A stretch of DNA of 14,270 nucleotides from Lawsonibacter sp. (GTDB lineage Bacteria; Bacillota; Clostridia; Oscillospirales; Oscillospiraceae), in NCBI GenBank assembly GCA_022798855.1, contig JAAWNI010000029.1, positions 1 through 14,270 of the forward strand, given 5' to 3'. Positions within the stretch are counted from its first letter, which is position 1; each line of letters begins with the position of its first letter. Below, one piece after another: positions 1-5,970 of this stretch. The notes beneath the pieces are model-generated. The model saw only the letters and a program-made list of their open reading frames with translations, had not been told where the DNA came from and did not search any database. A program made the position numbers and the translations under genes.

Positions 1-60
1 GCGGGACGACCTCGGCCCGCCGTCCTGCCGCAAACGGCGCGCCGGGTCGTCGCGCCCTAC
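1..60. repeat. Inverted pair of GTAGGG palindromes (REPIN-like), cut by the window edge
   Basis: The right half, read on the minus strand from 60 to 35, starts GTAGGGCGCG and closes with CGCGCC around an ACGACCC-type loop. The left half at 1–25 has the same plan with another stem (GCGGG...CCCGC), and its GTAGG start would lie just outside the window. The two halves face each other, the same head-to-head layout as the 48-bp units further on. Position 57–60 (CTAC) may be the end of a gene or simply intergenic; nothing else is recognisable here. Confidence 0.7.
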
Positions 61-123
61 GGAGCGCCTTTGTCAGCAATTTTGGATCCTGCTATAAACA
101 GGCTCTAAAGCATGACGCTGCCT

Positions 124-150
124 GTAGGGACGCTTCATGAAGCGTCCGCC
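124..150 (+). repeat. GTAGGG palindrome (REP-like), stem variant ACGCTTCATGAAGCGT
   Basis: GTAGGG is followed by a perfect palindrome ACGCTTCATGAAGCGT and by CCGCC. It is the left partner of an outward-facing pair with the copy at 256–280; between them lies a fragment of the second repeat family. The stem sequence is unlike every other copy in the window, yet fully self-complementary. Confidence 0.8.
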
Positions 151-172
151 CTCCGCAAGCCAAAGGGAAACG

Positions 173-240
173 CCCCCAAGCCCCCCTTGCCAAAGGGGGG
201 CGCCCCCCCGCAGGGGCGGGGGGATTCCGTTCTTCAAACA
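173..240. repeat. Fragment of composite repeat family B
   Basis: The segment contains the self-complementary CCCCCCTTGCCAAAGGGGGG end motif followed by GGGGGGATTCCGTT, both hallmarks of the longer family B copies at 2515–2800 and 9488–9828. It is shorter than those and lacks the CAGTCAC hairpin part, so it is a truncated or minimal copy. It is bracketed by GTAGGG palindromes. Confidence 0.7.
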
Positions 241-255
241 ACCTTTTTTCGAGGA

Positions 256-280
256 GCGGGCGGATAATATCCGCCCCTAC
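256..280 (-). repeat. GTAGGG palindrome (REP-like), stem variant GGGCGGATATTATCCGCCC
   Basis: Read on the minus strand from 280, GTAGGG leads into GGCGGATATTATCCGCC and then CGC. It ends 38 bases before the galM promoter and may insulate galM from upstream transcription (inference). Confidence 0.8.
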
Positions 281-317
281 ATAAAATCCCTAATATGATA
301 TCCTTTTCCATCACAAG

Positions 318-346
318 TTGCCTTTTGAGGGAAAATATGCTATACT
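318..346 (+). promoter_or_regulatory. Sigma-A promoter of galM
   Basis: TTGCCT at 318–323 and TATACT at 341–346 are separated by 17 bases, and a TGC precedes the -10 box (extended -10). This puts the start of transcription near 353, giving a leader of about 30 bases before the galM ATG. No operator or attenuator is visible in that leader. Confidence 0.8.
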
Positions 347-381
347 GCCTCCAACAAGTTTTTTGAAGGAGGCCATATATT

Positions 382-1425
382 ATGAGCAAGGAATTGGGAA
401 CCCTCTTTGGCACTACCAGGGACGGGGCGCGGGTGCGGGAGCTGGCTTTGGACAACGGCCTGCTGTCCTGCCGCATCATCACCTTCGGGGCGGCCCTCCG
501 GGCGCTGGCCGTCCCCGGCCGGGAGGGTCCGGTGGACGTGGTGCTGGGCTACGACACCCTGGAGGAGTACGAGTCCAACGGCGGCTATTTCGGGGCGATG
601 GTGGGCCGCTTCGCCAACCGTATCGCCGGGGGGAGGTTCACCCTCAACGGCAGAGGGTACACCCTGGCTCAGAACGACGGCTCCAACCACCTCCACGGCG
701 GCCTGGTGGGCTGGTCCCACCGGGTCTGGACGGTGGAGGAATACACGGCGGACCGGGCTGTCCTCACCCTGGACAGCCCCGACGGCGAGGAGGGCTACCC
801 CGGCCGTCTCCAGGTGAAGGTGGCCTACACCCTGGATGGCTCCACCCTAACTATCCGCTGTCAGGCCTCCGGCGACCAGGACACCCCCTGTAGTATGACC
901 AACCACAGCTATTTCAACCTGTCCGGCCAGGGAAGCGGGGATGTGCTGGACCAGGAGGTCCAGCTCCTCTGCTCCTCCTACACCCCCGCCGGCCAGGACA
1001 GCATCCCCTTCGGACGGGTGGAGCCGGTGGAGGGCACCCCCATGGACCTGCGCCGCCCCACCCCTATCGGCGCGCGTATAGAGGAGGACTTCCAACAGCT
1101 GAAGTGGGGCCGCGGCTACGACCACAACTTTGTGATTGACGGCCAGCCGGGGTCCATGCGCCCCGCGGCCCGGGCATACAGCGCCGCCACCGGCGTGGCC
1201 ATGGAGGTGGAGACGGACAGTCCGGGGCTCCAATTCTACAGCGCCAACTTTGTGGAGGATGGCCGGAAGGGCAAGGGCGGGGCGGCCTACGGCTTCCGGC
1301 ACGGCTTCTGCCTGGAAACGCAGCACTACCCCGACGCCCCCAACCAGCCCGGCTTCCCCTCCGCCATTTTGAGGGCCGGCGCGGAGTACCGCCAAACCAC
1401 AAGCTTCCGTTTCTCCGTCCGATAG
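382..1425 (+). CDS. galM: Aldose 1-epimerase (galactose mutarotase)
   Basis: Cytosolic enzyme that interconverts the alpha and beta anomers of galactose and glucose, the entry step for the Leloir pathway. The 347-residue length fits the GalM family. Visible family signatures are the substrate-binding NDGSNHLHGG around His103/His105, the NHSYFNL segment with the acid His175, the YDHNFV segment with Asp247, and the catalytic base Glu312 in ETQHYPDAPNQ. The start is fixed by GAAGGAGG at 365–372, nine bases before ATG. It is monocistronic: its own extended -10 promoter lies upstream and a strong terminator follows 15 bases after the stop. No galactose kinase, uridylyltransferase or sugar transporter lies nearby, so the true sugar cannot be told from context. 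Confidence 0.95.
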   Translation: MSKELGTLFGTTRDGARVRELALDNGLLSCRIITFGAALRALAVPGREGPVDVVLGYDTLEEYESNGGYFGAMVGRFANRIAGGRFTLNGRGYTLAQNDGSNHLHGGLVGWSHRVWTVEEYTADRAVLTLDSPDGEEGYPGRLQVKVAYTLDGSTLTIRCQASGDQDTPCSMTNHSYFNLSGQGSGDVLDQEVQLLCSSYTPAGQDSIPFGRVEPVEGTPMDLRRPTPIGARIEEDFQQLKWGRGYDHNFVIDGQPGSMRPAARAYSAATGVAMEVETDSPGLQFYSANFVEDGRKGKGGAAYGFRHGFCLETQHYPDAPNQPGFPSAILRAGAEYRQTTSFRFSVR

Positions 1426-1440
1426 GGCCGCCGGAGGAGC

Positions 1441-1478
1441 CGCTTTTGGTGGGAGCCATCCCGCCAAAAGCGATTTTT
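1441..1478 (+). terminator. Intrinsic terminator of galM
   Basis: A 13-bp stem CGCTTTTGGTGGG (1441–1453) pairs with CCCGCCAAAAGCG (1460–1472), with one G-T pair and a 6-base loop, followed directly by ATTTTT. This is a classical rho-independent terminator and separates galM from the ribU unit. Confidence 0.93.
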
Positions 1479-1496
1479 CCTCCTCAAAATTTAGGC

Positions 1497-1525
1497 TTGC
1501 ATTTTCCCGCCGGCCGGTGTATAAT
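1497..1525 (+). promoter_or_regulatory. Sigma-A promoter of the FMN riboswitch–ribU unit
   Basis: TTGCAT at 1497–1502 and a perfect TATAAT at 1520–1525, spaced 17 bases. Transcription would begin near 1532, about 15 bases before the riboswitch, as expected for a riboswitch-led transcript. Confidence 0.88.
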
Positions 1526-1546
1526 GCGAGATGACAACTGGATACG

Positions 1547-1669
1547 ATGTCTTCAGGGCGGGGTGGAACTCCCCACTGGCGGTAAAGTCCGCGACCGGAC
1601 ACGGCAGCGTGTCCGCTGACCCGGTGAAACTCCGGGACCAACGGTTACAGTCCGGATGGAAGAAGATGT
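1547..1669 (+). promoter_or_regulatory. FMN riboswitch (RFN element)
   Basis: The conserved blocks of the RFN element appear in order: CTTCAGGGCGGGGTG at 1551, ACTGGCGGTAAAGTCCGCGA at about 1575, CCGGTGAAACTCCGGGACC at about 1621, and ACGGTTACAGTCCGGATG at about 1641, closing with GAAGAAGA, which pairs with the 5' TCTTC. The variable arm GGACAC...GTGTCC (near 1597–1614) forms its own stem. The family binds flavin mononucleotide and shuts off riboflavin biosynthesis or uptake genes, here ribU. Confidence 0.96.
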
Positions 1670-1683
1670 GTGTAAAACATACA

Positions 1684-1717
1684 CGCGCCGTTTTGGCGCG
1701 CTAAAGCGCACCTCCTT
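1684..1717 (+). promoter_or_regulatory. Candidate expression platform of the FMN riboswitch
   Basis: Downstream of the aptamer, CGCGCC (1684–1689) can pair with GGCGCG (1695–1700), or alternatively GCGC (1698–1701) with GCGC (1706–1709); the two are mutually exclusive. CTCCTT at 1712–1717 is complementary to the ribU Shine–Dalgarno AAGGAG at 1768–1773. There is no clean T-tract right after a hairpin, so control by masking the ribosome binding site is as likely as termination. This is inferred from pairing by eye only. Confidence 0.4.
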
Positions 1718-1781
1718 GTTTGTTTTGACACCTGGAAGACATGGTCTTTCAGCGGTCAAATACAAAAAAGGAGTGTTTTTT

Positions 1782-2486
1782 ATGTCCACACCCACCATGT
1801 CCATGTCCCCCGCCCGCTCCAGGATGGACACCAAGACCATCACCAGCATCGCCATGCTCACCGGCATCTCGGTCATCATCGCCTGGATGTCCAAGCTGAT
1901 GCCCCCCGTCATGTTCCTGGATTTCGACTTCAAGCATGTGGCGGTCTGTGTCGGCGGCTTCACCTTCGGCCCCATGGCTGCCGCCATCATCGGCACGCTC
2001 TCTGCCTTCATTGAGATGATCACCTTCAGCCACACCGGCCCCTGGGGCTTTCTGATGAACGCCCTGGCCACCTGCTCCTTCTGCTGCACGGCCTCCTGGG
2101 TCTACAAGCGGGACCGCACCAAAAAGGGGGCCGTGGTTGGCCTGAGCCTGGGGCTGGTTTGCATGGTGGTGGTCATGCTGCTGTGGAACTACCTCGTCAC
2201 CCCTCTGTACATGACCGGCTCCTCTGGCGAACTGGTTTCCCGCGAGACGGTAGCCGCCATGCTGCCCACCCTGTTCCTCCCCTTCAATCTGGCCAAGGGC
2301 GGCATGAACATGGCCGCCACCCTGCTGTTCTACAAGCCGGTGGTCACCGCCCTGCGTGCTTCCGGGCTGGTGCCCCCCTCCCAGACCGCCGATGGCAAAA
2401 AGTTCAACTTGGGCTTCCTGCTGTTCTCTCTGGCCCTGCTGGCCACCTTCGTTACCTTCGCCCTGGTGCTGGCCGGCGTGATCTGA
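1782..2486 (+). CDS. ribU: Riboflavin ECF transporter S component
   Basis: Membrane substrate-binding subunit that captures riboflavin and works with the shared ECF energizing module (EcfA, EcfA', EcfT), which is not in this window. The 234-residue product has about six hydrophobic segments (roughly 20–38, 52–78, 88–107, 116–136, 157–185, 210–232) and RibU-like loops such as FLDFDFKHV (46–53), GPWGFLMNALAT (86–97) and WNYLVTPLYM (135–144). Start chosen at 1782 because AAAGGAG lies eight bases upstream; an in-frame ATG at 1656 falls inside the riboswitch and has no ribosome binding site. The FMN riboswitch upstream is the strongest evidence for riboflavin as substrate. Transcription probably ends at the hairpin at 2821–2854, beyond a stretch of repeats. 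Confidence 0.93.
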   Translation: MSTPTMSMSPARSRMDTKTITSIAMLTGISVIIAWMSKLMPPVMFLDFDFKHVAVCVGGFTFGPMAAAIIGTLSAFIEMITFSHTGPWGFLMNALATCSFCCTASWVYKRDRTKKGAVVGLSLGLVCMVVVMLLWNYLVTPLYMTGSSGELVSRETVAAMLPTLFLPFNLAKGGMNMAATLLFYKPVVTALRASGLVPPSQTADGKKFNLGFLLFSLALLATFVTFALVLAGVI

Positions 2487-2514
2487 CCCAGGCCGGCCCC
2501 TACAGCACCCCCAA

Positions 2515-2720
2515 ACCATTGGTTTAGGAAAACGGCCCCCTTGCCAAAGGCTGCGCCCGCAGGCGCGTTTCGAGGACAACCGCCGCAAAGCGGCGGCTCT
2601 TGGTCCGAGATGGCTGGCACGGCGCAGCCATGACTGGGGGATTCTTTTATCGGCGGTCTTCCTGGGAACGGAATCCCCCCGCCCCCTGTGGGGGCACCCC
2701 CCTTTAGCAAGGGGGGCTTG
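2515..2720 (+). repeat. Composite palindromic repeat, family B, full-size copy
   Basis: It begins with the palindrome AAACCATTGGTTT at 2515–2527, then GGCCCCCTTGCCAAAGG, internal hairpins (for example CCGCCGC...GCGGCGG near 2580–2598), the CACGGCGCAGCCATG stem-loop, the GGGGGATTC / GGAATCCCCC arms, and closes with CCCCCCTTTAGCAAGGGGGG. The two ends are inverted copies of one another, as in a miniature transposable element, but no coding sequence lies inside. The 2487–2835 interval holds nothing but this, the next copy and the terminator. Confidence 0.7.
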
Positions 2721-2747
2721 GGTGCTGGAAGGTCCCGGTCCTATTCC

Positions 2748-2800
2748 AAAGGCCCCCTTGTTAAAGGGGGCTGGCACGGCGCAGCCGTGGCTGGGGGATT
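2748..2800 (+). repeat. Partial copy of repeat family B
   Basis: AAGGCCCCCTTGTTAAAGGG is followed by the CACGGC-GCA-GCCGTG stem-loop and CTGGGGGATTC, after which the similarity stops. It repeats the first part of the copy at 9708–9828 in opposite orientation. Confidence 0.75.
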
Positions 2801-2820
2801 CACTAACCAAGAATTCAGGC

Positions 2821-2854
2821 AAGCGGGGCAGGTATCTACCTGCCCCGCTTTTTT
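2821..2854 (+). terminator. Intrinsic terminator, plus strand, overlapping the yjdF 3' end
   Basis: AAGCGGGGCAGGT (2821–2833) pairs perfectly with ACCTGCCCCGCTT (2838–2850) over 13 bp, loop ATCT, followed by TTTT (six T in a row counted from 2849). It is oriented to end plus-strand transcripts arriving from ribU. On the other strand the same hairpin carries the last codons and the stop of yjdF, with no T-tract on that side. Confidence 0.85.
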
Positions 2855-3249
2855 GCGCGCTTTTTCTGTTGGTGCAGGAGGTACTTCCGCTCCGCCTCCT
2901 CCCGCCGCCTCTGGCGGCTCAGGGCCTGGCGCTCCAATCCCTCCTGTTCCCGCTGGCGGCTGAGGGCCTCCTGGGCCCTGGTGCCAACCCCCTGGCTCCG
3001 GGTGGCCGCTCTGGCCTCCCGCTGGGCCCGCTTGGGGTTTCCGTGCTCTTTAACGGGCCGTTCCCCCTCCTCCGCCGGACTGAAATTCAGCCTGTGCCAC
3101 TCCTTTTCCAGCCACTCGTAGAGCTGGGCGTCGGTGGGCTCAGCGCCAAAGACCACCCTGGCCGCCGAGTACCCCTCCTTCTCCCACCGCTCCGCGATGC
3201 CCACCCAAAAGGGTGGCTGAAACAGCACAGTAAAGACATTTCGGTCCAT
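2836..3249 (-). CDS. yjdF: YjdF family protein (DUF2992)
   Basis: 137-residue protein whose function is unknown. The family layout is clear: an N-terminal globular part with FWVGI (14–18) and VVFGAEPTDAQLYEWL (32–47), then a long, highly charged Arg/Lys/Glu/Gln-rich helical tail including NPKRAQREA and a basic C-terminus KKRAKKRGR. Family members are typically preceded by the yjdF riboswitch, which has been reported to bind flat azaaromatic compounds; a structured leader and promoter are present here too. Start fixed by GGGAGG nine bases before ATG. The stop codon TAG (2836–2838) lies in the loop of the convergent ribU terminator. It is a single-gene unit between ribU and recO. Name and family are recalled by motif, not by search. 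Confidence 0.85.
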   Translation of the reverse strand: MDRNVFTVLFQPPFWVGIAERWEKEGYSAARVVFGAEPTDAQLYEWLEKEWHRLNFSPAEEGERPVKEHGNPKRAQREARAATRSQGVGTRAQEALSRQREQEGLERQALSRQRRREEAERKYLLHQQKKRAKKRGR

Positions 3250-3267
3250 ATTGAATTTCCTCCCTGA

Positions 3268-3362
3268 TTTCGAGTCAGAGAACGGACGACCCGGGAGGGC
3301 AGGCTACTGACGGGGCGCGGCCCGCGGGCGGACTACCAACCGCCCTGTGTTTTTATCTCCGC
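3268..3362 (-). promoter_or_regulatory. Structured leader of yjdF, probable yjdF (azaaromatic-sensing) riboswitch
   Basis: Between the promoter and the ribosome binding site the minus strand carries about 95 bases of dense structure: GGGCGG-TTGGTAGT-CCGCCC forms a hairpin, followed by GCGGGCCGCG, GTCAGTAGCCTGCC and CTCCCGGGT. TAGT/GTAG blocks of this kind sit between helices in the known yjdF motif as I remember it. The identification rests on position upstream of a DUF2992 gene plus these blocks; a covariance-model search was not possible. Confidence 0.7.
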
Positions 3363-3368
3363 AGCAAT

Positions 3369-3397
3369 ATGATACCAGATTTCCGGCGGACGCGCAA
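3369..3397 (-). promoter_or_regulatory. Sigma-A promoter of yjdF
   Basis: On the minus strand TTGCGC (3397–3392) and TATCAT (3374–3369) are spaced 17 bases with TGG directly before the -10 box (extended -10). Transcription would start near 3362, at the 5' edge of the structured leader. Confidence 0.75.
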
Positions 3398-3398
3398 C

Positions 3399-3427
3399 AA
3401 AAAAACCTCTCTATCTTAATGGAGAGG
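3399..3427 (-). terminator. Intrinsic terminator of the era–recO operon
   Basis: Minus-strand CCTCTC (3427–3422) pairs with GAGAGG (3411–3406) and is followed by seven T. The recO stop codon TAA sits in the 10-base loop, so the terminator overlaps the coding end. Confidence 0.88.
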
Positions 3428-4180
3428 GCTTATCTCCAGGTTTTTATAGTAATCCAAGGTGCGGAACCCCCGCTCCAGCTGGGTATACAGGTAGGCTTCC
3501 GCCCCATCCGCCAGCTGTTTCAGCGGCTCCCCCTCCAGCCGGAAGGAAAAAAGCCGTTTGGGGTCGCCGTAAACGATATGTCTCAGGGCGGACAGGGCCT
3601 GGAGGGACAGGGGCATAGAGATGCCCTCCCCCACCTGGCCCCGGCACCCGGCACAGTGGAGCACCCCCTCCCGCAGGTGGAAGCGGGGCTCCTCCGGGGG
3701 CTCGGCCCCGCAGACATCGCAGCCGTCGATCAGGGGCTCATACCCCGCCAGGGCCATAGCCTTCCACTCGAAGGCGGCTTTGACCAGCGGCAGCGGTTTC
3801 TCCGGCATTTTGTCCAAAGCGTGCAGGCTGTTCAGGATCAGGGAGAGGAGCTCAGGATTCTCCTCCCCCTCCACCGCCAGCAGCTCCGCCGCCTCGGCGA
3901 AGTAGCAGCCCAAGGCCAGGCGCGCGATGTCGTCCCGCACCCCCTGGAACAGCCGCTCCGCCGCCGCTTCCTTCACCGACCAGCGGCCCTGATAGTCATA
4001 GAGCACCATCTCCGACCAGGCCAGCAGCTGGCACCCGGCGGCGATGGCGCTCCCTTTCCTCCGGCACCCCCGGGCGGACGCGGTCAGCTTCCCCTGGCTC
4101 TGGGTAAAGAGGGTGAGTATCTTGTCCGACTCCTTATAGTCCACCCCCCGCAGGACCAGGGCCTTGGTGGTGATGTGCAT
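3416..4180 (-). CDS. recO: DNA repair protein RecO
   Basis: Recombination mediator that, with RecR, loads RecA onto SSB-coated single-stranded DNA in RecF-pathway repair; cytosolic. The 254 residues fit the family. An N-terminal OB-fold (about 1–78, beginning MHITTKALVLRGVDYKESDK) is followed by a helical domain interrupted by a zinc-binding module with Cys154, Cys157, Cys176 and Cys179 (CDVC...CAGC). Start supported by AGGAGGGC just upstream of ATG. Last gene of the minus-strand block with era and yqzL; 45 bases separate it from yqzL and contain a hairpin GCGGGGGC/GCCCCCGC (4205–4222). A T-rich terminator closes the operon. Confidence 0.95.
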   Translation of the reverse strand: MHITTKALVLRGVDYKESDKILTLFTQSQGKLTASARGCRRKGSAIAAGCQLLAWSEMVLYDYQGRWSVKEAAAERLFQGVRDDIARLALGCYFAEAAELLAVEGEENPELLSLILNSLHALDKMPEKPLPLVKAAFEWKAMALAGYEPLIDGCDVCGAEPPEEPRFHLREGVLHCAGCRGQVGEGISMPLSLQALSALRHIVYGDPKRLFSFRLEGEPLKQLADGAEAYLYTQLERGFRTLDYYKNLEISPLH

Positions 4181-4225
4181 AGATTGCCCTCCTGTGCGGC
4201 CGGAGCGGGGGCAGGCCCCCGCCGG

Positions 4226-4372
4226 TCAAACTCGCTCCGTCCTGGGCTGAAAGGCCGTTTCCGCCGGCGTCTGCCAGCGGGACTCCTCCTCCCGGCGCTG
4301 GCCCACCATAGCCAGGTAGGCCGCTGGCAGCCCAGTCCTGCGAAACAACTCCCAAAGCCCCCGCTCGTCCAT
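4226..4372 (-). CDS. yqzL: YqzL family small protein
   Basis: A 48-residue open reading frame that is short enough to be missed by length filters. It reads MDERGLWELFRRTGLPAAYL at its start, matching the W-x-LF-x-x-TG-x-x-x-AYL pattern of the YqzL family, whose members are about 45–50 residues long and sit between era and recO in Firmicutes. An AGGGAGGG ribosome binding site lies seven bases before ATG. The rest is charged and probably disordered. It is in the same operon as era and recO; the function of the family is unknown. The position, size, ribosome binding site and motif agree well. Confidence 0.8.
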   Translation of the reverse strand: MDERGLWELFRRTGLPAAYLAMVGQRREEESRWQTPAETAFQPRTERV

Positions 4373-4460
4373 TGCGCAGCCCTCCCTTTCCTTCTGGGAT
4401 TAGGCTGGCCGGTTTCGGGGGCGGATATAAGCGGTAAATTTTGTTGCCGCGGCGTCCACA

Positions 4461-4673
4461 TCACGCTGGGCCCCTGCCCTGCGCCCGCTCCCTTTCAATC
4501 AGGGCGTCCGCAAGCTCAAAGGCCTTGATCCTGCGCTCCGCCAAGGTGATCTGGGACTTGTACCGCTCCGGATTTTCCTTGGCCCGCAGGGTCTTCACCG
4601 TCTCCCGCAGCTTGTGCAGGGTGGAGCCAATCTGTCTCTGGGCCTCGGCCAGGTCCTCTTTTGAATACTCCAT
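4461..4673 (-). CDS. Conserved small helical protein downstream of era
   Basis: 70 residues, highly charged (MEYSKEDLAEAQRQIGSTLH...), predicted all alpha-helical with coiled-coil character; no signal peptide or membrane segment. I recall similar uncharacterised proteins (KENPERYKSQITLAERRI region) next to era in other Clostridia, but know no function. The start at 4673 is preferred over the in-frame ATG at 4688: era's final codons GGAAGGAG supply the ribosome binding site, and only one base separates the era stop from this ATG, so translation is probably coupled to era. 88 bases without another gene follow before yqzL. Confidence 0.8.
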   Translation of the reverse strand: MEYSKEDLAEAQRQIGSTLHKLRETVKTLRAKENPERYKSQITLAERRIKAFELADALIERERAQGRGPA

Positions 4674-4674
4674 G

Positions 4675-5568
4675 CTACTCCTTCCCATACCCGAAGTTCT
4701 GGATGGCCACCGGGTTGTCCCGCCAATTTTCCTTTACCTTGACCCAGGTCTTCAAAAACACCTTGGCCCCCATAAACCGCTCCATATCCTGCCGGGCCAG
4801 GGTGGAGGCCTTTTTCAGCATTCCGCCGCCCTTGCCAATGATGATGCCCTTGTGGCTGTTTTTCTCGCAGTAGATGGTGGCTTCCACCTCCACCACCTCG
4901 TCGTCCCGCTCCACGAAGCGGGTGACCTCCACGGCGGTGCCGTGGGGGATCTCCTTGTCCAGCAGAAGGAGGAGCTTCTCCCGCATGATTTCGGCCATCA
5001 TCTGCCGCTCGGGCTGGTCGGAGGCCATGTCCTCGGGGAAGAGCTGGGGCCCCTCGGGCAGGAAGCCCTCCAGCACGTCAAGCAGCTCCCCCACCCCCTG
5101 GCCGGTCCTGGCGGAGATAGGCACCACCGCGTCGAAGTCGTGGGCCTGGCTGTAGACCTGGATGACCTCCAGCAGCTTGTCCTTCTGGGGGAGGGTGTCC
5201 GCCTTGTTGACGGCCAGCACGGCGGGGCAGCCCAGGGCCTTGATCCGGGCGATGAGCTGCCCCTCCGGCTCCCCCACGTTGGGGATGGGCTCCACCAGCA
5301 GCAGCACGGCGTCCACGTCGGCCACCGATTCCCTCACCACGTTGACCATGTAGTCCCCCAGGCGGGTGCGGGCCTTGTGGAGTCCGGGGGTGTCCACAAA
5401 GACGAACTGGCTCTCCCCCCGGGTCTTGATGCCGCAGATGCGGTTCCGGGTGGTCTGGGGCTTGTTGGTGACAATGGCCACTTTCTCCCCCACAAAGGCG
5501 TTGGTCAGGGTGGACTTGCCCACGTTGGGCCGTCCGCAGATGGTGATAATGCCGCTTTTTTTAATCAT
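4675..5568 (-). CDS. era: GTPase Era
   Basis: Essential GTPase that binds the 3' end of 16S rRNA and acts in 30S subunit maturation. At 297 residues it has the complete architecture: G1 GRPNVGKST (12–20), G2 around T39–T40, G3 DTPG (59–62), G4 NKAD (121–124), G5 SAR (152–154), then the C-terminal KH domain with GIIIGKGGGM (241–250) and the RNA-binding tail WVKVKENWRDN. It lies in the typical gene block with recO and yqzL; ybeY, another rRNA-processing factor, is nearby. Nothing is missing or altered. It is translationally coupled to the downstream 70-aa gene. Confidence 0.97.
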   Translation of the reverse strand: MIKKSGIITICGRPNVGKSTLTNAFVGEKVAIVTNKPQTTRNRICGIKTRGESQFVFVDTPGLHKARTRLGDYMVNVVRESVADVDAVLLLVEPIPNVGEPEGQLIARIKALGCPAVLAVNKADTLPQKDKLLEVIQVYSQAHDFDAVVPISARTGQGVGELLDVLEGFLPEGPQLFPEDMASDQPERQMMAEIMREKLLLLLDKEIPHGTAVEVTRFVERDDEVVEVEATIYCEKNSHKGIIIGKGGGMLKKASTLARQDMERFMGAKVFLKTWVKVKENWRDNPVAIQNFGYGKE

Positions 5569-5621
5569 AAGGTGGTCCTCACTTTCTCGCCGGGTGTGAG
5601 CGGTTGCCCGGACTTTTTTGG

Positions 5622-5816
5622 TTAGGAATACAGGTCCTGATGGAACACATGCTTGCGCACAAAGCGGGTCACAAACATCAGGACGCAGGCTATGGCGCAG
5701 GTGACGATATAGGGGGTCAGGTCAAACTCGAAGCTCCAGCTCCTCCCCTCCTGGCGGCCCAGCTCCTCGTAGTCGTCAAATTCGTTGTCAATGGCGGTCA
5801 GTTTGATCTTTTTCAT
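5622..5816 (-). CDS. Small single-pass membrane protein, unknown function
   Basis: 64 residues: an acidic N-terminal part (NEFDDYEELGRQEGRSWSFEFD, in two halves around residues 11–32), one hydrophobic segment at about 34–51 (PYIVTCAIACVLMFVT), and a short basic tail RFVRKHVFHQDLYS. AAGGAG lies seven bases upstream of ATG. It is not recognised. It occupies the place between ybeY and era where many Firmicutes carry dgkA and cdd, neither of which is present. The distance of 53 bases to era and the shared direction suggest co-transcription. I saw no convincing promoter directly upstream, only palindromic repeats. Confidence 0.75.
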   Translation of the reverse strand: MKKIKLTAIDNEFDDYEELGRQEGRSWSFEFDLTPYIVTCAIACVLMFVTRFVRKHVFHQDLYS

Positions 5817-5860
5817 AATAATTCTCCTTTTTTATGATAATTCTATCGGATACGCTGACT

Positions 5861-5932
5861 GTAGGGGCGCACATTGTGCGCCCGCAAATCGCGCGGGTTC
5901 CTCTGTAGGGCGGGACGGCCCCGGCCCGCCGC
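5861..5932 (+). repeat. Two-hairpin GTAGGG repeat unit, copy 1
   Basis: One unit holds a GTAGGGGCGCACATTGTGCG-type palindrome (5861–5885), a linker with CCCGC...GCGGG ends, and a second palindrome GTAGGGCGGGACGG...CCCGCCGC (5905–5932). The same unit recurs 110 bases on. Confidence 0.85.
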
Positions 5933-5970
5933 ACCTTTTTCATGGCTCCTCTTTTCCGCTGTATTCGTCT

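Noticed and set aside
1656..1781. Upstream in-frame ATG that would lengthen RibU by 42 residues
   Set aside because: It lies in the 3' part of the FMN aptamer, lacks a ribosome binding site, and the encoded residues do not resemble RibU.
2482..2503. GTAGGGGCCGGCC on the minus strand just after ribU as another GTAGGG palindrome
   Set aside because: The head matches but the stem is very short and the CCGC tail is missing; at best a degenerate copy.
1749..2822. 357-codon minus-strand frame opposite ribU and into the repeats
   Set aside because: Composition is Gly/His/Gln-rich antisense, and it runs through repeat family B; ribU on the other strand has clear motifs, promoter and riboswitch.
3347..4528. 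393-codon plus-strand frame opposite recO and yqzL
   Set aside because: Shadow of recO with Leu/Pro/Gly/Arg/Gln-rich composition and no start signals.
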